NCBI GenBank assembly: GCA_045601465.1
Contig: JAZRZU010000123.1
Span: forward strand, 1-21,192
DNA length: 21,192 bases
Origin: RGIG3009 sp045601465
Lineage (GTDB): Bacteria > Bacillota > Clostridia > Oscillospirales > Acutalibacteraceae
Reading direction: 5' to 3'
This document shows, in pieces, positions 7,495-13,686 of this stretch. A model generated the notes under the pieces. That model did not search any database. It had not been told where the DNA came from and worked only from the letters and a program-made list of their open reading frames with translations. The first letter of the stretch is position 1; the number at the start of each line of letters is the position of its first letter. The position numbers were made by a program, and so were the translations under genes.

Positions 7495-7524
7495 GCACTC
7501 ACCGTAAGGCGGGTGCTTCTTTTT
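7495..7524 (+). terminator. Second terminator after the duplicated tRNA end
   Basis: GCACTCACC pairs with GGCGGGTGC (one A-C mismatch and one wobble) around GTAA, followed by TTCTTTTTA. Its place just after the second CCA suggests it was the original tRNA-Leu terminator before the element arrived. Confidence 0.6.
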
Positions 7525-7551
7525 ATGCATTCACTGCGTCGGGATTAAGCT

Positions 7552-7579
7552 TTGAAATTGATCCTTTTTATGATATAGT
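7552..7579 (+). promoter_or_regulatory. Promoter of the low-molecular-weight phosphatase gene
   Basis: TTGAAA (7552-7557) and TATAGT (7574-7579) with 16-bp spacing lie just upstream of GAGGTG and the ATG at 7598. Confidence 0.5.
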
Positions 7580-7597
7580 ATATATCGAGGTGTTTTT

Positions 7598-8050
7598 ATG
7601 ATTAAAATAATGTTCGTATGCCACGGCAATATTTGCAGAAGTCCAATGGCAGAATTTATTATGAAGCAGATGGTATCAGAGCGAGGGCTTAACGATAGGT
7701 TTTACATAGAGTCCGCTGCAACCTCCACCGAAGAAATAGGGAATGGTGTGTATCCGCCTGTCAAAAATTTGCTTTGGTCACGCGGTATCGATTGTCGTAA
7801 AAAACGTGCTCGCAGAATTACGGATGCCGATTATGAAAGCTTTGATTATATTATTTGTATGGATAGCAACAACCTTAGAAATTTAAACCGTATGTTCCCG
7901 CAGGATAACGGTACCAAAATCTCAAAATTGCTTGATTTCACGTCGACTCCGCACGATGTTGCGGACCCTTGGTATACGGGCGATTTTATTACTACACAGA
8001 AGGATGTTGTAGATGGTTGTACTGCGCTTTTAGAGCAACTTTTAAAATAA
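7598..8050 (+). CDS. Low-molecular-weight protein-tyrosine phosphatase
   Basis: A 150-aa cytoplasmic protein with the full LMW-PTP signature. The P-loop CHGNICRS places the nucleophile Cys8 and Arg14 at the very N-terminus (C-x5-R), and the general acid is Asp123 in VADPWYTGDF. Length is normal for the family (about 150-160 aa). Known members dephosphorylate tyrosine or arginine residues in proteins (YwlE, PtpA types). The residue after Cys13-Arg14 is serine, as in tyrosine phosphatases, but specificity cannot be read reliably. GAGGTG precedes the ATG by six bases. No kinase gene is adjacent, so the partner is unknown. It has its own promoter and is not obviously linked to the tRNA element upstream. 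Confidence 0.93.
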   Translation: MIKIMFVCHGNICRSPMAEFIMKQMVSERGLNDRFYIESAATSTEEIGNGVYPPVKNLLWSRGIDCRKKRARRITDADYESFDYIICMDSNNLRNLNRMFPQDNGTKISKLLDFTSTPHDVADPWYTGDFITTQKDVVDGCTALLEQLLK

Positions 8051-8059
8051 AAATTCGCT

Positions 8060-8189
8060 TTGGCAATTGTGCTTTTTGTGGTATAATCAGTTTGATAAAC
8101 TTGAATTTATCAAACAGAGCAGGCACACTACTTTTAGTTGTTCTTTTGCTTACAATGAAAAAATCCAACTCATAAGAGTTGGATTTTTT
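8060..8189 (+). ncRNA. Candidate small RNA (promoter, 10-bp hairpin, terminator)
   Basis: TTGGCA (8060-8065) and TATAAT (8082-8087), 16 bp apart, are followed by a perfect 10-bp inverted repeat GTTTGATAAA/TTTATCAAAC (8090-8099, 8106-8115) and then a strong terminator at 8158-8189. No open frame with a ribosome-binding site lies between. The expected transcript is about 95 nt from about 8094. The inverted repeat could instead be an operator at the start site. Function is unknown. Confidence 0.4.
8158..8189. terminator. Bidirectional terminator between candidate sRNA and tRNA-Gln
   Basis: AAAAAATCCAACTC pairs perfectly with GAGTTGGATTTTTT around ATAA. On the minus strand it begins immediately after the CCA of tRNA-Gln, and on the plus strand it ends the preceding unit. 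Confidence 0.9.
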
Positions 8190-8262
8190 GGCTGCGGAAC
8201 TAGGAATCGAACCTAGACAAAGAGATTCAGAGACTCTCGTGCTACCTTTACACAATTCCGCA
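8189..8262 (-). tRNA. tRNA-Gln (CTG anticodon)
   Basis: A 74-nt cloverleaf on the minus strand: acceptor TGCGGAA/TTCCGCA, D-stem GTGT/GCAC, anticodon stem AGAGT/TCTCT with loop CTCTGAA (CTG, genomic 8230-8228), T-arm CTAGG/CCTAG with TTCGATT, discriminator G and encoded CCA. The weak U1-A72 pair and G73 fit glutamine identity. The anticodon stem has a U-U mismatch at its loop-closing pair. Confidence 0.9.
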
Positions 8263-8279
8263 ATATGGTGAACGTGTTT

Positions 8280-8307
8280 ATTATACCCAATTTTTTGCAT
8301 TTGTCAA
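8280..8307 (-). promoter_or_regulatory. Consensus promoter of tRNA-Gln
   Basis: On the minus strand TTGACA (8307-8302) and TATAAT (8285-8280) are 16 bp apart, 18 bp upstream of the tRNA 5' end. Confidence 0.85.
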
Positions 8308-8347
8308 CCCTCTTTGAAAATTTTTCGTGATTTTCAAAGAAAGAGTT

Positions 8348-8377
8348 ACAACCGGAGAGCGATTGCTCTCCGGTTGT
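8348..8377. terminator. Hairpin downstream of the recombinase gene
   Basis: ACAACCGGAGAGC pairs perfectly with GCTCTCCGGTTGT around GATT. It follows the recombinase stop on the minus strand; the downstream T content is modest (AACTCTTTCTTT). Confidence 0.65.
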
Positions 8378-8399
8378 GTTGATTTGTGGAAAAACAGAC

Positions 8400-10133
8400 T
8401 TATTTCAGGCTGTTTTCATACTGCTCAATCATCTTTTTAGAAATGTGTCCCGTAGGAACAGTGAGAGGTTGGGTATCGGTCAACAGATCAAAAGTTGTTG
8501 CTTTTGTAGCACCGTGGTGTTTTCGGGGGGTGGATAACTGACGATTGACGGTCTGGCCTGAGAAGATTTTAACCGCAATTTCGGCAACGCCGTCCGCAAA
8601 GGGGGTAACATAAATTTTATCGATGTACCGCCGGATGAAGGTGGCGTCAATCATTTTTTCATTTGCTTCTTGTTCAGCTTTTTCTAACATAACGGTTATT
8701 TCACGGATTTTTTCTTTGTAAGTGTCACAAGAATGGAGTTCGTTCTCAATTTCTTCTATTGCCGAATACAGTTGTGCCGACTCGGCACTGATTTCTTTAT
8801 TGAGCGATAGAAAATCTTGGTCGGAGATCTGGCCGGAAATGTTATATTCCAAAAGTTTTGATTTTTTCTTATCGAGGGTGTTTAGTCGATCTTTTAAGGC
8901 TTGCAGGTCTCGTTTGCCGCTTTCATTTTGAAGCATATCGGTATACATAGCAGTATATTCTTGGATGATTTTTTTGGCGTCCTCAGCGGTATCTCGGAAC
9001 ACATCGTAGAGAATCTGTTTCATCTCTTCCTCATAAATTGTAAAAGAAGGGCAGGAATCCTTGCCGTTTGCAATCTTTCCGCTACACATCCAGCGAGATA
9101 GTTTATTGCCTTTGCGGTCTTTGGCTTCCTTTCGATAGTAGGCTTTGCCGCAATGGGTGCAGTAGAGCTTTCCGGTTAATAAATTGGGGTGGTTGCACAG
9201 ATTTTGACGTTCTTTGACATCACGGCTGCGACGTTTTAAGACGGCATTCGCCCGTTCCCACACTTCTTCATCGACGATTGCCGGGACAAGTTCTCCTGTT
9301 TCATCTTTGAACATCACCCATTCTTCGGGGGGGAGGAATTTTTGTTTTTTGGTGAACATATCCACGATTTTGACCTTGTTGCCGACATAGTATCCTTTAT
9401 ATTTGGGGTTGGCGATGGTGTTGGATAGGGTACTGTGACAAATCTTCTTGCCGTTATTGTTGCGATATCCTTTGTCCCAAAAAAGATCTTCGATTTGCTT
9501 CATACTGTATTGGTCGGTCGCATACAGGGTGAAAAGTTCACGTACCATACGCGCTTCGGATTCCTCAATAACCAAACGTTTGTTATCCTTGCGATAGCCG
9601 AAGATACGGCTGTTACCCAGCACAACCTTTTTCTTAATCGCTTCTTGGTGCCCAAATCGAATACGGCTGGACAACTTGCGCAATTCATCCTGTGCGATCC
9701 CTGACATAATCGTAAGGCGCAATTCGCTGTCTTCGTCCAGCGTGTTGATATTATCGTTTTGAAAAAACACGCCTACGCCGTGACTCAAAAGTTCACGGGT
9801 ATATTGAATACTATCCAGCGTGTTACGGGCAAAACGGGTGATCTCTTTCGTGATAATGAGATCAAATATGCCGTTTCTCGCATCTTGCACCATACGGTGA
9901 AAGCTTTCTCGTTTTTTGGTGCTCATACCGGACAGACCTTCGTCTACATACCCCTCCAAAAATTCCCAGTTTGCGTTTTTTTGAATCAATTCACGGTAGT
10001 AGGTTATTTGGTTATCCAGCGAATTTAATTGTTCGTCTTTATCACTCGAAACACGAGCGTAGAAGGTGACCCGCAGCGGTATATCGTAAATGCTTTTGGT
10101 TCGCAGCTGTTGCCGAATGTCATGAATGTCCAT
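8400..10133 (-). CDS. Large serine recombinase (site-specific integrase/resolvase type)
   Basis: A 577-aa protein with the full large-serine-recombinase layout. The resolvase domain (about 20-170) holds YARVSS with nucleophile Ser29, the DEGLSGM and ITRFARNTLD motifs; the Recombinase domain (about 180-290) contains NPKYKGYYVGN; a zinc ribbon near 320-365 has YCTHCGKAYY and a later MCSG plus SC; a long charged coiled coil covers about 400-490. Such enzymes insert or excise mobile elements at short att sites. ATG 10133-10131 follows GGAGG by six bases. It looks intact, but no excisionase, relaxase or phage genes are beside it, so it is either a lone element or the remnant of a larger one. It sits between tRNA-Gln and the sugar locus. 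Confidence 0.93.
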   Translation of the reverse strand: MDIHDIRQQLRTKSIYDIPLRVTFYARVSSDKDEQLNSLDNQITYYRELIQKNANWEFLEGYVDEGLSGMSTKKRESFHRMVQDARNGIFDLIITKEITRFARNTLDSIQYTRELLSHGVGVFFQNDNINTLDEDSELRLTIMSGIAQDELRKLSSRIRFGHQEAIKKKVVLGNSRIFGYRKDNKRLVIEESEARMVRELFTLYATDQYSMKQIEDLFWDKGYRNNNGKKICHSTLSNTIANPKYKGYYVGNKVKIVDMFTKKQKFLPPEEWVMFKDETGELVPAIVDEEVWERANAVLKRRSRDVKERQNLCNHPNLLTGKLYCTHCGKAYYRKEAKDRKGNKLSRWMCSGKIANGKDSCPSFTIYEEEMKQILYDVFRDTAEDAKKIIQEYTAMYTDMLQNESGKRDLQALKDRLNTLDKKKSKLLEYNISGQISDQDFLSLNKEISAESAQLYSAIEEIENELHSCDTYKEKIREITVMLEKAEQEANEKMIDATFIRRYIDKIYVTPFADGVAEIAVKIFSGQTVNRQLSTPRKHHGATKATTFDLLTDTQPLTVPTGHISKKMIEQYENSLK

Positions 10134-10159
10134 GAGATGCCTCCTTCTATACGTGATTG

Positions 10160-10186
10160 TTTATATTGTGTGTTGTTCATTGTCAA
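10160..10186 (-). promoter_or_regulatory. Possible promoter of the recombinase gene
   Basis: On the minus strand TTGACA (10186-10181) is followed by TATAAA (10165-10160) at a short 15-bp spacing. A TATAAT-like box (GGTATAATCC) further upstream has no clear -35 box. Confidence 0.35.
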
Positions 10187-10234
10187 ATTATAGTTGGATT
10201 ATACCATGAAATACGGTCTTTTTTCAACTGGAAG

Positions 10235-10274
10235 AAAAAAGCAACACACACGGAATCCGTGTGTGTTGCTTTTA
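10235..10274. terminator. Terminator of the SIS gene
   Basis: AAAAGCAACACACACGGA pairs with TCCGTGTGTGTTGCTTTT almost end to end, with a T run (TTTTTTCTTCC) on the minus strand. It ends minus-strand transcription from the SIS gene before the recombinase. Confidence 0.88.
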
Positions 10275-10316
10275 AAGTTTACGTATTTTCTGCTGAAAAC
10301 AAGGGCGAAGGTTGTT

Positions 10317-10919
10317 TTACAGAGGCTTCTTGTTTAATCGTTCGCCGACAGCTCCGCCCGGATGGATGAGGGCAAACTGCTCTGCCTGATAGCCGGTCTC
10401 CTCGATGACCGCTGCTTGCAAAGCGTGGAAGATCATGCACAAGGCGGTGGTGGAGGTAGTACCTTGGGCGTTCCACTTATCGGTTTCTTTGTTTACGTGT
10501 TGTTTCAACACGACGTCCGCAGCTTGGGCAAGCGGGGATTCCATATTCTCGGTGACCGTAATGATGGAAACACCTTTTGCTTTGCAAATGTCTACGATAG
10601 GGAGTAATTCCTTTGTCTTGCCGCCGCGGGAGGCAAAGATCATGACGTCACCGGGTTGCAAAAAGCCGGTTGCGCCGTGAACAGCTTCGGCGGGGGAGAT
10701 AAAGCGAGCAGGACGCTCGATGCAGCACATCAAATGCGCCATGTGTTGACAGATGATACCGGAGTGGCCGCATCCGGCGGTGCCGATACGCGGAGCGTTG
10801 CTCAACAGATCCACAGCCTTAGAAAATTGTTCCGCATCGATGTGTGCTTTCATTTCTCCGATACAGGCCTGTTCAATTTCATAAGCCCGATAAATGGTTT
10901 CTAAACTTTCCGGTTTCAT
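10317..10919 (-). CDS. SIS-domain phosphosugar isomerase (KpsF/GutQ-like, no CBS domains)
   Basis: A 200-aa protein made almost wholly of one SIS (sugar isomerase) domain. Visible motifs are GCGHSG at 49-54, FASRGGKTKEL at 95-105 (the phosphate-binding SxSGxTxE loop, with Gly for the second Ser) and HPGGAVGERL at 186-195, which is characteristic of arabinose-5-phosphate isomerases KpsF/GutQ. Those enzymes carry C-terminal CBS domains; this one stops at the SIS domain. It should interconvert a phosphorylated aldose and ketose or act as a phosphosugar sensor. It is divergent from the TIM-like operon, and the shared intergenic region suggests a common role in the same sugar pathway. The substrate is inferred only from context. 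Confidence 0.85.
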   Translation of the reverse strand: MKPESLETIYRAYEIEQACIGEMKAHIDAEQFSKAVDLLSNAPRIGTAGCGHSGIICQHMAHLMCCIERPARFISPAEAVHGATGFLQPGDVMIFASRGGKTKELLPIVDICKAKGVSIITVTENMESPLAQAADVVLKQHVNKETDKWNAQGTTSTTALCMIFHALQAAVIEETGYQAEQFALIHPGGAVGERLNKKPL

Positions 10920-10954
10920 AAGGAATCCTCCAAATTAAGTAGTATTTGCAATTA

Positions 10955-10982
10955 GTATAACACAAATACCCCTTGCATTCAA
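10955..10982 (-). promoter_or_regulatory. Promoter of the SIS gene
   Basis: On the minus strand TTGAAT (10982-10977) and TTATAC (10960-10955) have 16-bp spacing. GGAGG precedes the ATG at 10919. Confidence 0.5.
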
Positions 10983-11025
10983 GGAAAAACGGGAAGTTTC
11001 TTTATGATTTTGCATTATAATGATT

Positions 11026-11093
11026 AATTCATATAAAAAAAGCAGATAAAAGCAGATTGATGAATTGACAAATCGTGGTATTTCGTTTATTAT
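11026..11093 (+). promoter_or_regulatory. Promoter and possible operator of the TIM-like/nag-like operon
   Basis: TTGACA (11065-11070) and TATTAT (11088-11093) have 17-bp spacing. An inverted repeat AATTCAT (11026-11032)/ATGAATT (11060-11066) overlaps the -35 box, and AGCAGAT is repeated at 11041-11047 and 11051-11057. These are candidate binding sites for a local regulator; no regulator gene is in the window. Confidence 0.55.
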
Positions 11094-11137
11094 TATATAA
11101 ACACAAATAGGCTTTATAATGAAGAGAGGTACAGTCG

Positions 11138-11839
11138 ATGAAGGGTAATTGCACAATTAAGGCACCGTTTTTTGAAATCGGCCCCAAATCCTACTTGTAC
11201 GGTGATGAGATTTTAGATCTCGCCAAAGCTGCCGATGCTGCATCGGAGAAGTATGGCGTGGATATTATCTTCACCTGTCCGGTGGTCGATATTCGTCGTG
11301 TCAAAGAAAACACCAAACACATTCACGTGTTTGCTCCGCACATGGATCCGATTCCGGTTGGCCGTGGCTTGGCGGATATTCTGCCGGAGTCGTTGGTGGC
11401 AGCCGGTGCCGAAGGCGTTATGCTCAACCACGTGGAAAAGCCGCTGACTTTTGAGGTGTTGGCGGAAACCATTAAGCGTGCTGAGGAAGTGGGCTTAGTC
11501 ACCATCGTGTGCGCTGACTCGATGGCGGATGCGAGCAAGATTGCTACGTTGAATCCGGATATCATTGTTGCCGAACCGTCCGAGCTGATCGGTACCGGTG
11601 TGAGCGTGGGTCCGGAATACGTAGAAGCTGCTACGAAATGCGTCAAGAGTGTCAACGAAGATATTTTGGTCCTCACCGCTGCCGGCATTGCGAACGGCAC
11701 GGATGTTTATAACACCATCATTGCGGGCGCAGATGCTACCGGTTCTTCTTCCGGCGTAGCGAAAGCTGCTGACCGTGCCGCTATGGTGGATGAGATGATT
11801 GCCGCAGTCCGTAAGGCATGGGATGAACGCCACGCCTAA
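11138..11839 (+). CDS. Archaeal-type triose-phosphate isomerase-like protein
   Basis: A 233-aa TIM-barrel protein. It resembles the short archaeal form of triose-phosphate isomerase (about 225 aa), not the roughly 250-aa bacterial TpiA. LNHVEKPL gives the electrophile His98, AEPSELIGTG gives the base Glu146 and starts the flexible loop, and TAAGIANGTDV with SSSGVAKAAD forms the phosphate-binding end. Lys8 in CTIKAP may be the catalytic lysine, but the usual Asn two residues before it is Thr. The divergence and place beside nag-like genes argue against a housekeeping glycolytic role. It may act on another short phosphosugar, as the TIM homologue EryH does with a tetrulose phosphate. GAGAGGT precedes the ATG, and it is first in the operon. 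Confidence 0.8.
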   Translation: MKGNCTIKAPFFEIGPKSYLYGDEILDLAKAADAASEKYGVDIIFTCPVVDIRRVKENTKHIHVFAPHMDPIPVGRGLADILPESLVAAGAEGVMLNHVEKPLTFEVLAETIKRAEEVGLVTIVCADSMADASKIATLNPDIIVAEPSELIGTGVSVGPEYVEAATKCVKSVNEDILVLTAAGIANGTDVYNTIIAGADATGSSSGVAKAADRAAMVDEMIAAVRKAWDERHA

Positions 11840-11872
11840 ATATATTGTTCATATTTTTTGGAGGTAGAAGAA

Positions 11873-12499
11873 ATGGAATTTGTTGTGTATCAAAAAGAGT
11901 TAGAACTGCAATCTCGTGGTTGGATTCCCACCTTCCATGACGTTTCCAAAGAGGTTATGGAAATCGTGAAGGAGTCCGGTGTAAAGAACGGTACGGTATG
12001 TATCGCTTCTCATCACACTACTTGCTCCGTGATGATTCAGGAGTGCTCTCATGATATTGATACTTTCGATCTGGAATACTTGCAGCACGACCTGTTGGAT
12101 ATCATGCGCAAAATGATTCCGGATTACACCAACGAAGGTGACTACCGTCATCCCGGTCCGATTCACGCACAGTTCGGCCGCTATGTCAACGAGCCCGGTA
12201 ACTACACTTCCATGAACACCGACGGTCACCTGCGTTCTGTATTTTTCGGTCGTAGCGAAACCATGACCATTAAAGACGGTGTTTTGGACGGCGGCGAGTT
12301 TGCTCACATCTACTTCATTGACTGGGATCACGTGCGTGCACGTCATCGTCAGCTCAACGTTACGGTTATGGGTACCACGGAGAACGTGAATGACCGTAAG
12401 TGGAAGAACGGTGAAACCATCAACACCTTGCGTAAATTTACCGAGGAAGAAAAAGCCTACGATCCCCGCTACGACAATCAGCTGGAAGGCCGCGTATAA
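11873..12499 (+). CDS. YjbQ/UPF0047 family protein, extended form
   Basis: A 208-aa protein of the YjbQ (UPF0047) family. The core signature is VKNGTVCIASHHTTCSVMIQE (HHTT at 47-50), followed by DLLDIMRKMIP, a YRHPGPIHAQ segment and the C-terminal barrel strand GEFAHIYFIDWDHVRARHRQLNV. Typical members have about 135-140 aa. This one has an insertion around 93-118 and a charged tail of about 38 residues after VTVMG. Some relatives show weak thiamine-phosphate synthase activity, and the physiological role is unknown. The frame is open from a TTG at 11858, but GGAGG lies inside that extension, so ATG 11873 is the start. It sits 33 bp after the TIM-like gene in an amino-sugar operon, so a metabolic role on a phosphosugar is plausible. 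Confidence 0.82.
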   Translation: MEFVVYQKELELQSRGWIPTFHDVSKEVMEIVKESGVKNGTVCIASHHTTCSVMIQECSHDIDTFDLEYLQHDLLDIMRKMIPDYTNEGDYRHPGPIHAQFGRYVNEPGNYTSMNTDGHLRSVFFGRSETMTIKDGVLDGGEFAHIYFIDWDHVRARHRQLNVTVMGTTENVNDRKWKNGETINTLRKFTEEEKAYDPRYDNQLEGRV

Positions 12500-12543
12500 T
12501 TCGGTCTTTTGGATACCCTACGCTGAACGAGGAGCGTGACAAA

Positions 12544-13686
12544 ATGCTTGCAATCATTCATGCAGAACTTATCATGAAAAACCACTACATCCCCGAGGCG
12601 GTCTTGTTCATAGAAGATGGCAAGATTCAAGGGTTTGGCGAGATGCGCAATACCCCCATCCCGGAGGGATGCGAGATTCTCGACGTGGAAGGCGCTTATG
12701 TGGGTCCCGGCCTTATTGATACGCATAATCATGCCGGTGGCGGAAAATGGGTGTTTGAAGATCCGGCTCATGCAGCGCAGTTTAACTTGAAGCACGGTAC
12801 GACCACCATGCTTCCCACCTTGTATTTTAACCAGAACAAGGAAAATCTGTTGCAACAGATTGCTACCATGAAGGCTGCTATGCAAACACCGGAATGTGCC
12901 AGCTTTGTGGGCCTTTATATGGAAGCTCCTTACATGAACCCGAAATTCGGCGCTGACCGTGAAGGCAACCCCTGGAAAGGGCCGATCTGTAAAGAGGATT
13001 ACCAACCGCTGATTGAGGCGGCGGGTGATTTGGCATATGCCTGGTGTGTTGCTCCGGAACGTGAGAATATCGAAGAGTTTGTGCGGGATGCCAAAGTCGC
13101 TAACCCCAAGGTGATTTTCACCGTGGCGCACAGCGAGGCGTCTCCTGCACAGATCGAGGCGTTGATGCCGTATGGGTTAAAGGTGGGCACCCACCACACC
13201 AATGCGACCGGCGATCTGCCGAAATATCCCGAGTGTCGGGGTGTATGCGTGGACGAAACGGTTAACTATAACCGTGAAATCTATGCTGAGTTGATTTGCG
13301 ACAGTCGAGGCATTCACGTAGATCCGTATATGCTTCGTTTGGTTCGCCGTATTAAAGGTGACGACCGTATCCTGTTGATCTCCGATTCCTGCGTATTTGA
13401 CGGCCCTGTGCCGGATGGATACGAAGGGGTAACGGATATCAACTTTGACTGGGAAGGCGAGATTGCCGGTTCCAAGCTTACGTTGGACGTTGCCTGTCGG
13501 AATATGATGAAGCACACCGGTGCTTCGTTGGTGGATGTGTTTAATTTTGCATCCTACAATCCGGCAAAATGTTACGGCATGACCGACCGTGGCGAGATTG
13601 CGGTGGGCAAGCGTGCTGACCTCGTTGTCGTGGACCATAAAATGAATATCAAAAAAGTATTATTAAAAGGAGAAATTGTATCATGA
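12544..13686 (+). CDS. nagA: N-acetylglucosamine-6-phosphate deacetylase-like amidohydrolase
   Basis: A 380-aa amidohydrolase-superfamily protein matching NagA over its length. Key positions are present: GPGLIDTHNHAGGG with His61 and His63, Glu127 in YMEAPYMNPKFGA (the NagA GP-x-NP-x-KGA loop), His196 in VAHSEA, His217 in THHTNA and the catalytic Asp281 in LISDS. The C-terminal NPAKCYGMTDRGEIAVGKRADLVVVD strand is typical. It has HxH like the Bacillus enzyme and unlike E. coli. It should remove acetate from a 6-phosphorylated N-acetyl sugar, but the loop EAPYM in place of EGPFL hints at another substrate. GAGGAG precedes ATG 12544. The stop overlaps the next start (ATGA), so the two genes are translationally coupled. 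Confidence 0.88.
   Translation: MLAIIHAELIMKNHYIPEAVLFIEDGKIQGFGEMRNTPIPEGCEILDVEGAYVGPGLIDTHNHAGGGKWVFEDPAHAAQFNLKHGTTTMLPTLYFNQNKENLLQQIATMKAAMQTPECASFVGLYMEAPYMNPKFGADREGNPWKGPICKEDYQPLIEAAGDLAYAWCVAPERENIEEFVRDAKVANPKVIFTVAHSEASPAQIEALMPYGLKVGTHHTNATGDLPKYPECRGVCVDETVNYNREIYAELICDSRGIHVDPYMLRLVRRIKGDDRILLISDSCVFDGPVPDGYEGVTDINFDWEGEIAGSKLTLDVACRNMMKHTGASLVDVFNFASYNPAKCYGMTDRGEIAVGKRADLVVVDHKMNIKKVLLKGEIVS

Noticed and set aside
7401..7601. 66-aa open frame over the tRNA-linked element (GAQTGTAKRSASRAD...)
   Set aside because: It lacks a ribosome-binding site, its codons are just the readout of the hairpin repeats, and it runs over the duplicated tRNA end and terminator. It is better explained by the structured element.
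8400..10133. Prophage or integrative conjugative element around the recombinase
   Set aside because: No structural, replication, relaxase or excisionase genes are beside it; the neighbours are a tRNA and metabolic genes.
11138..11839. Housekeeping tpiA
   Set aside because: The archaeal-type length, divergent N-terminal motif and placement in a nag-like operon away from other glycolytic genes make a specialised role more likely, so no symbol was given.
12478..13131. 217-aa minus-strand frame and a 322-aa one at 13572-14540
   Set aside because: Both lie antisense to the NagA- and NagB-like genes, which have full family motifs and ribosome-binding sites; the antisense frames show no recognisable domain.
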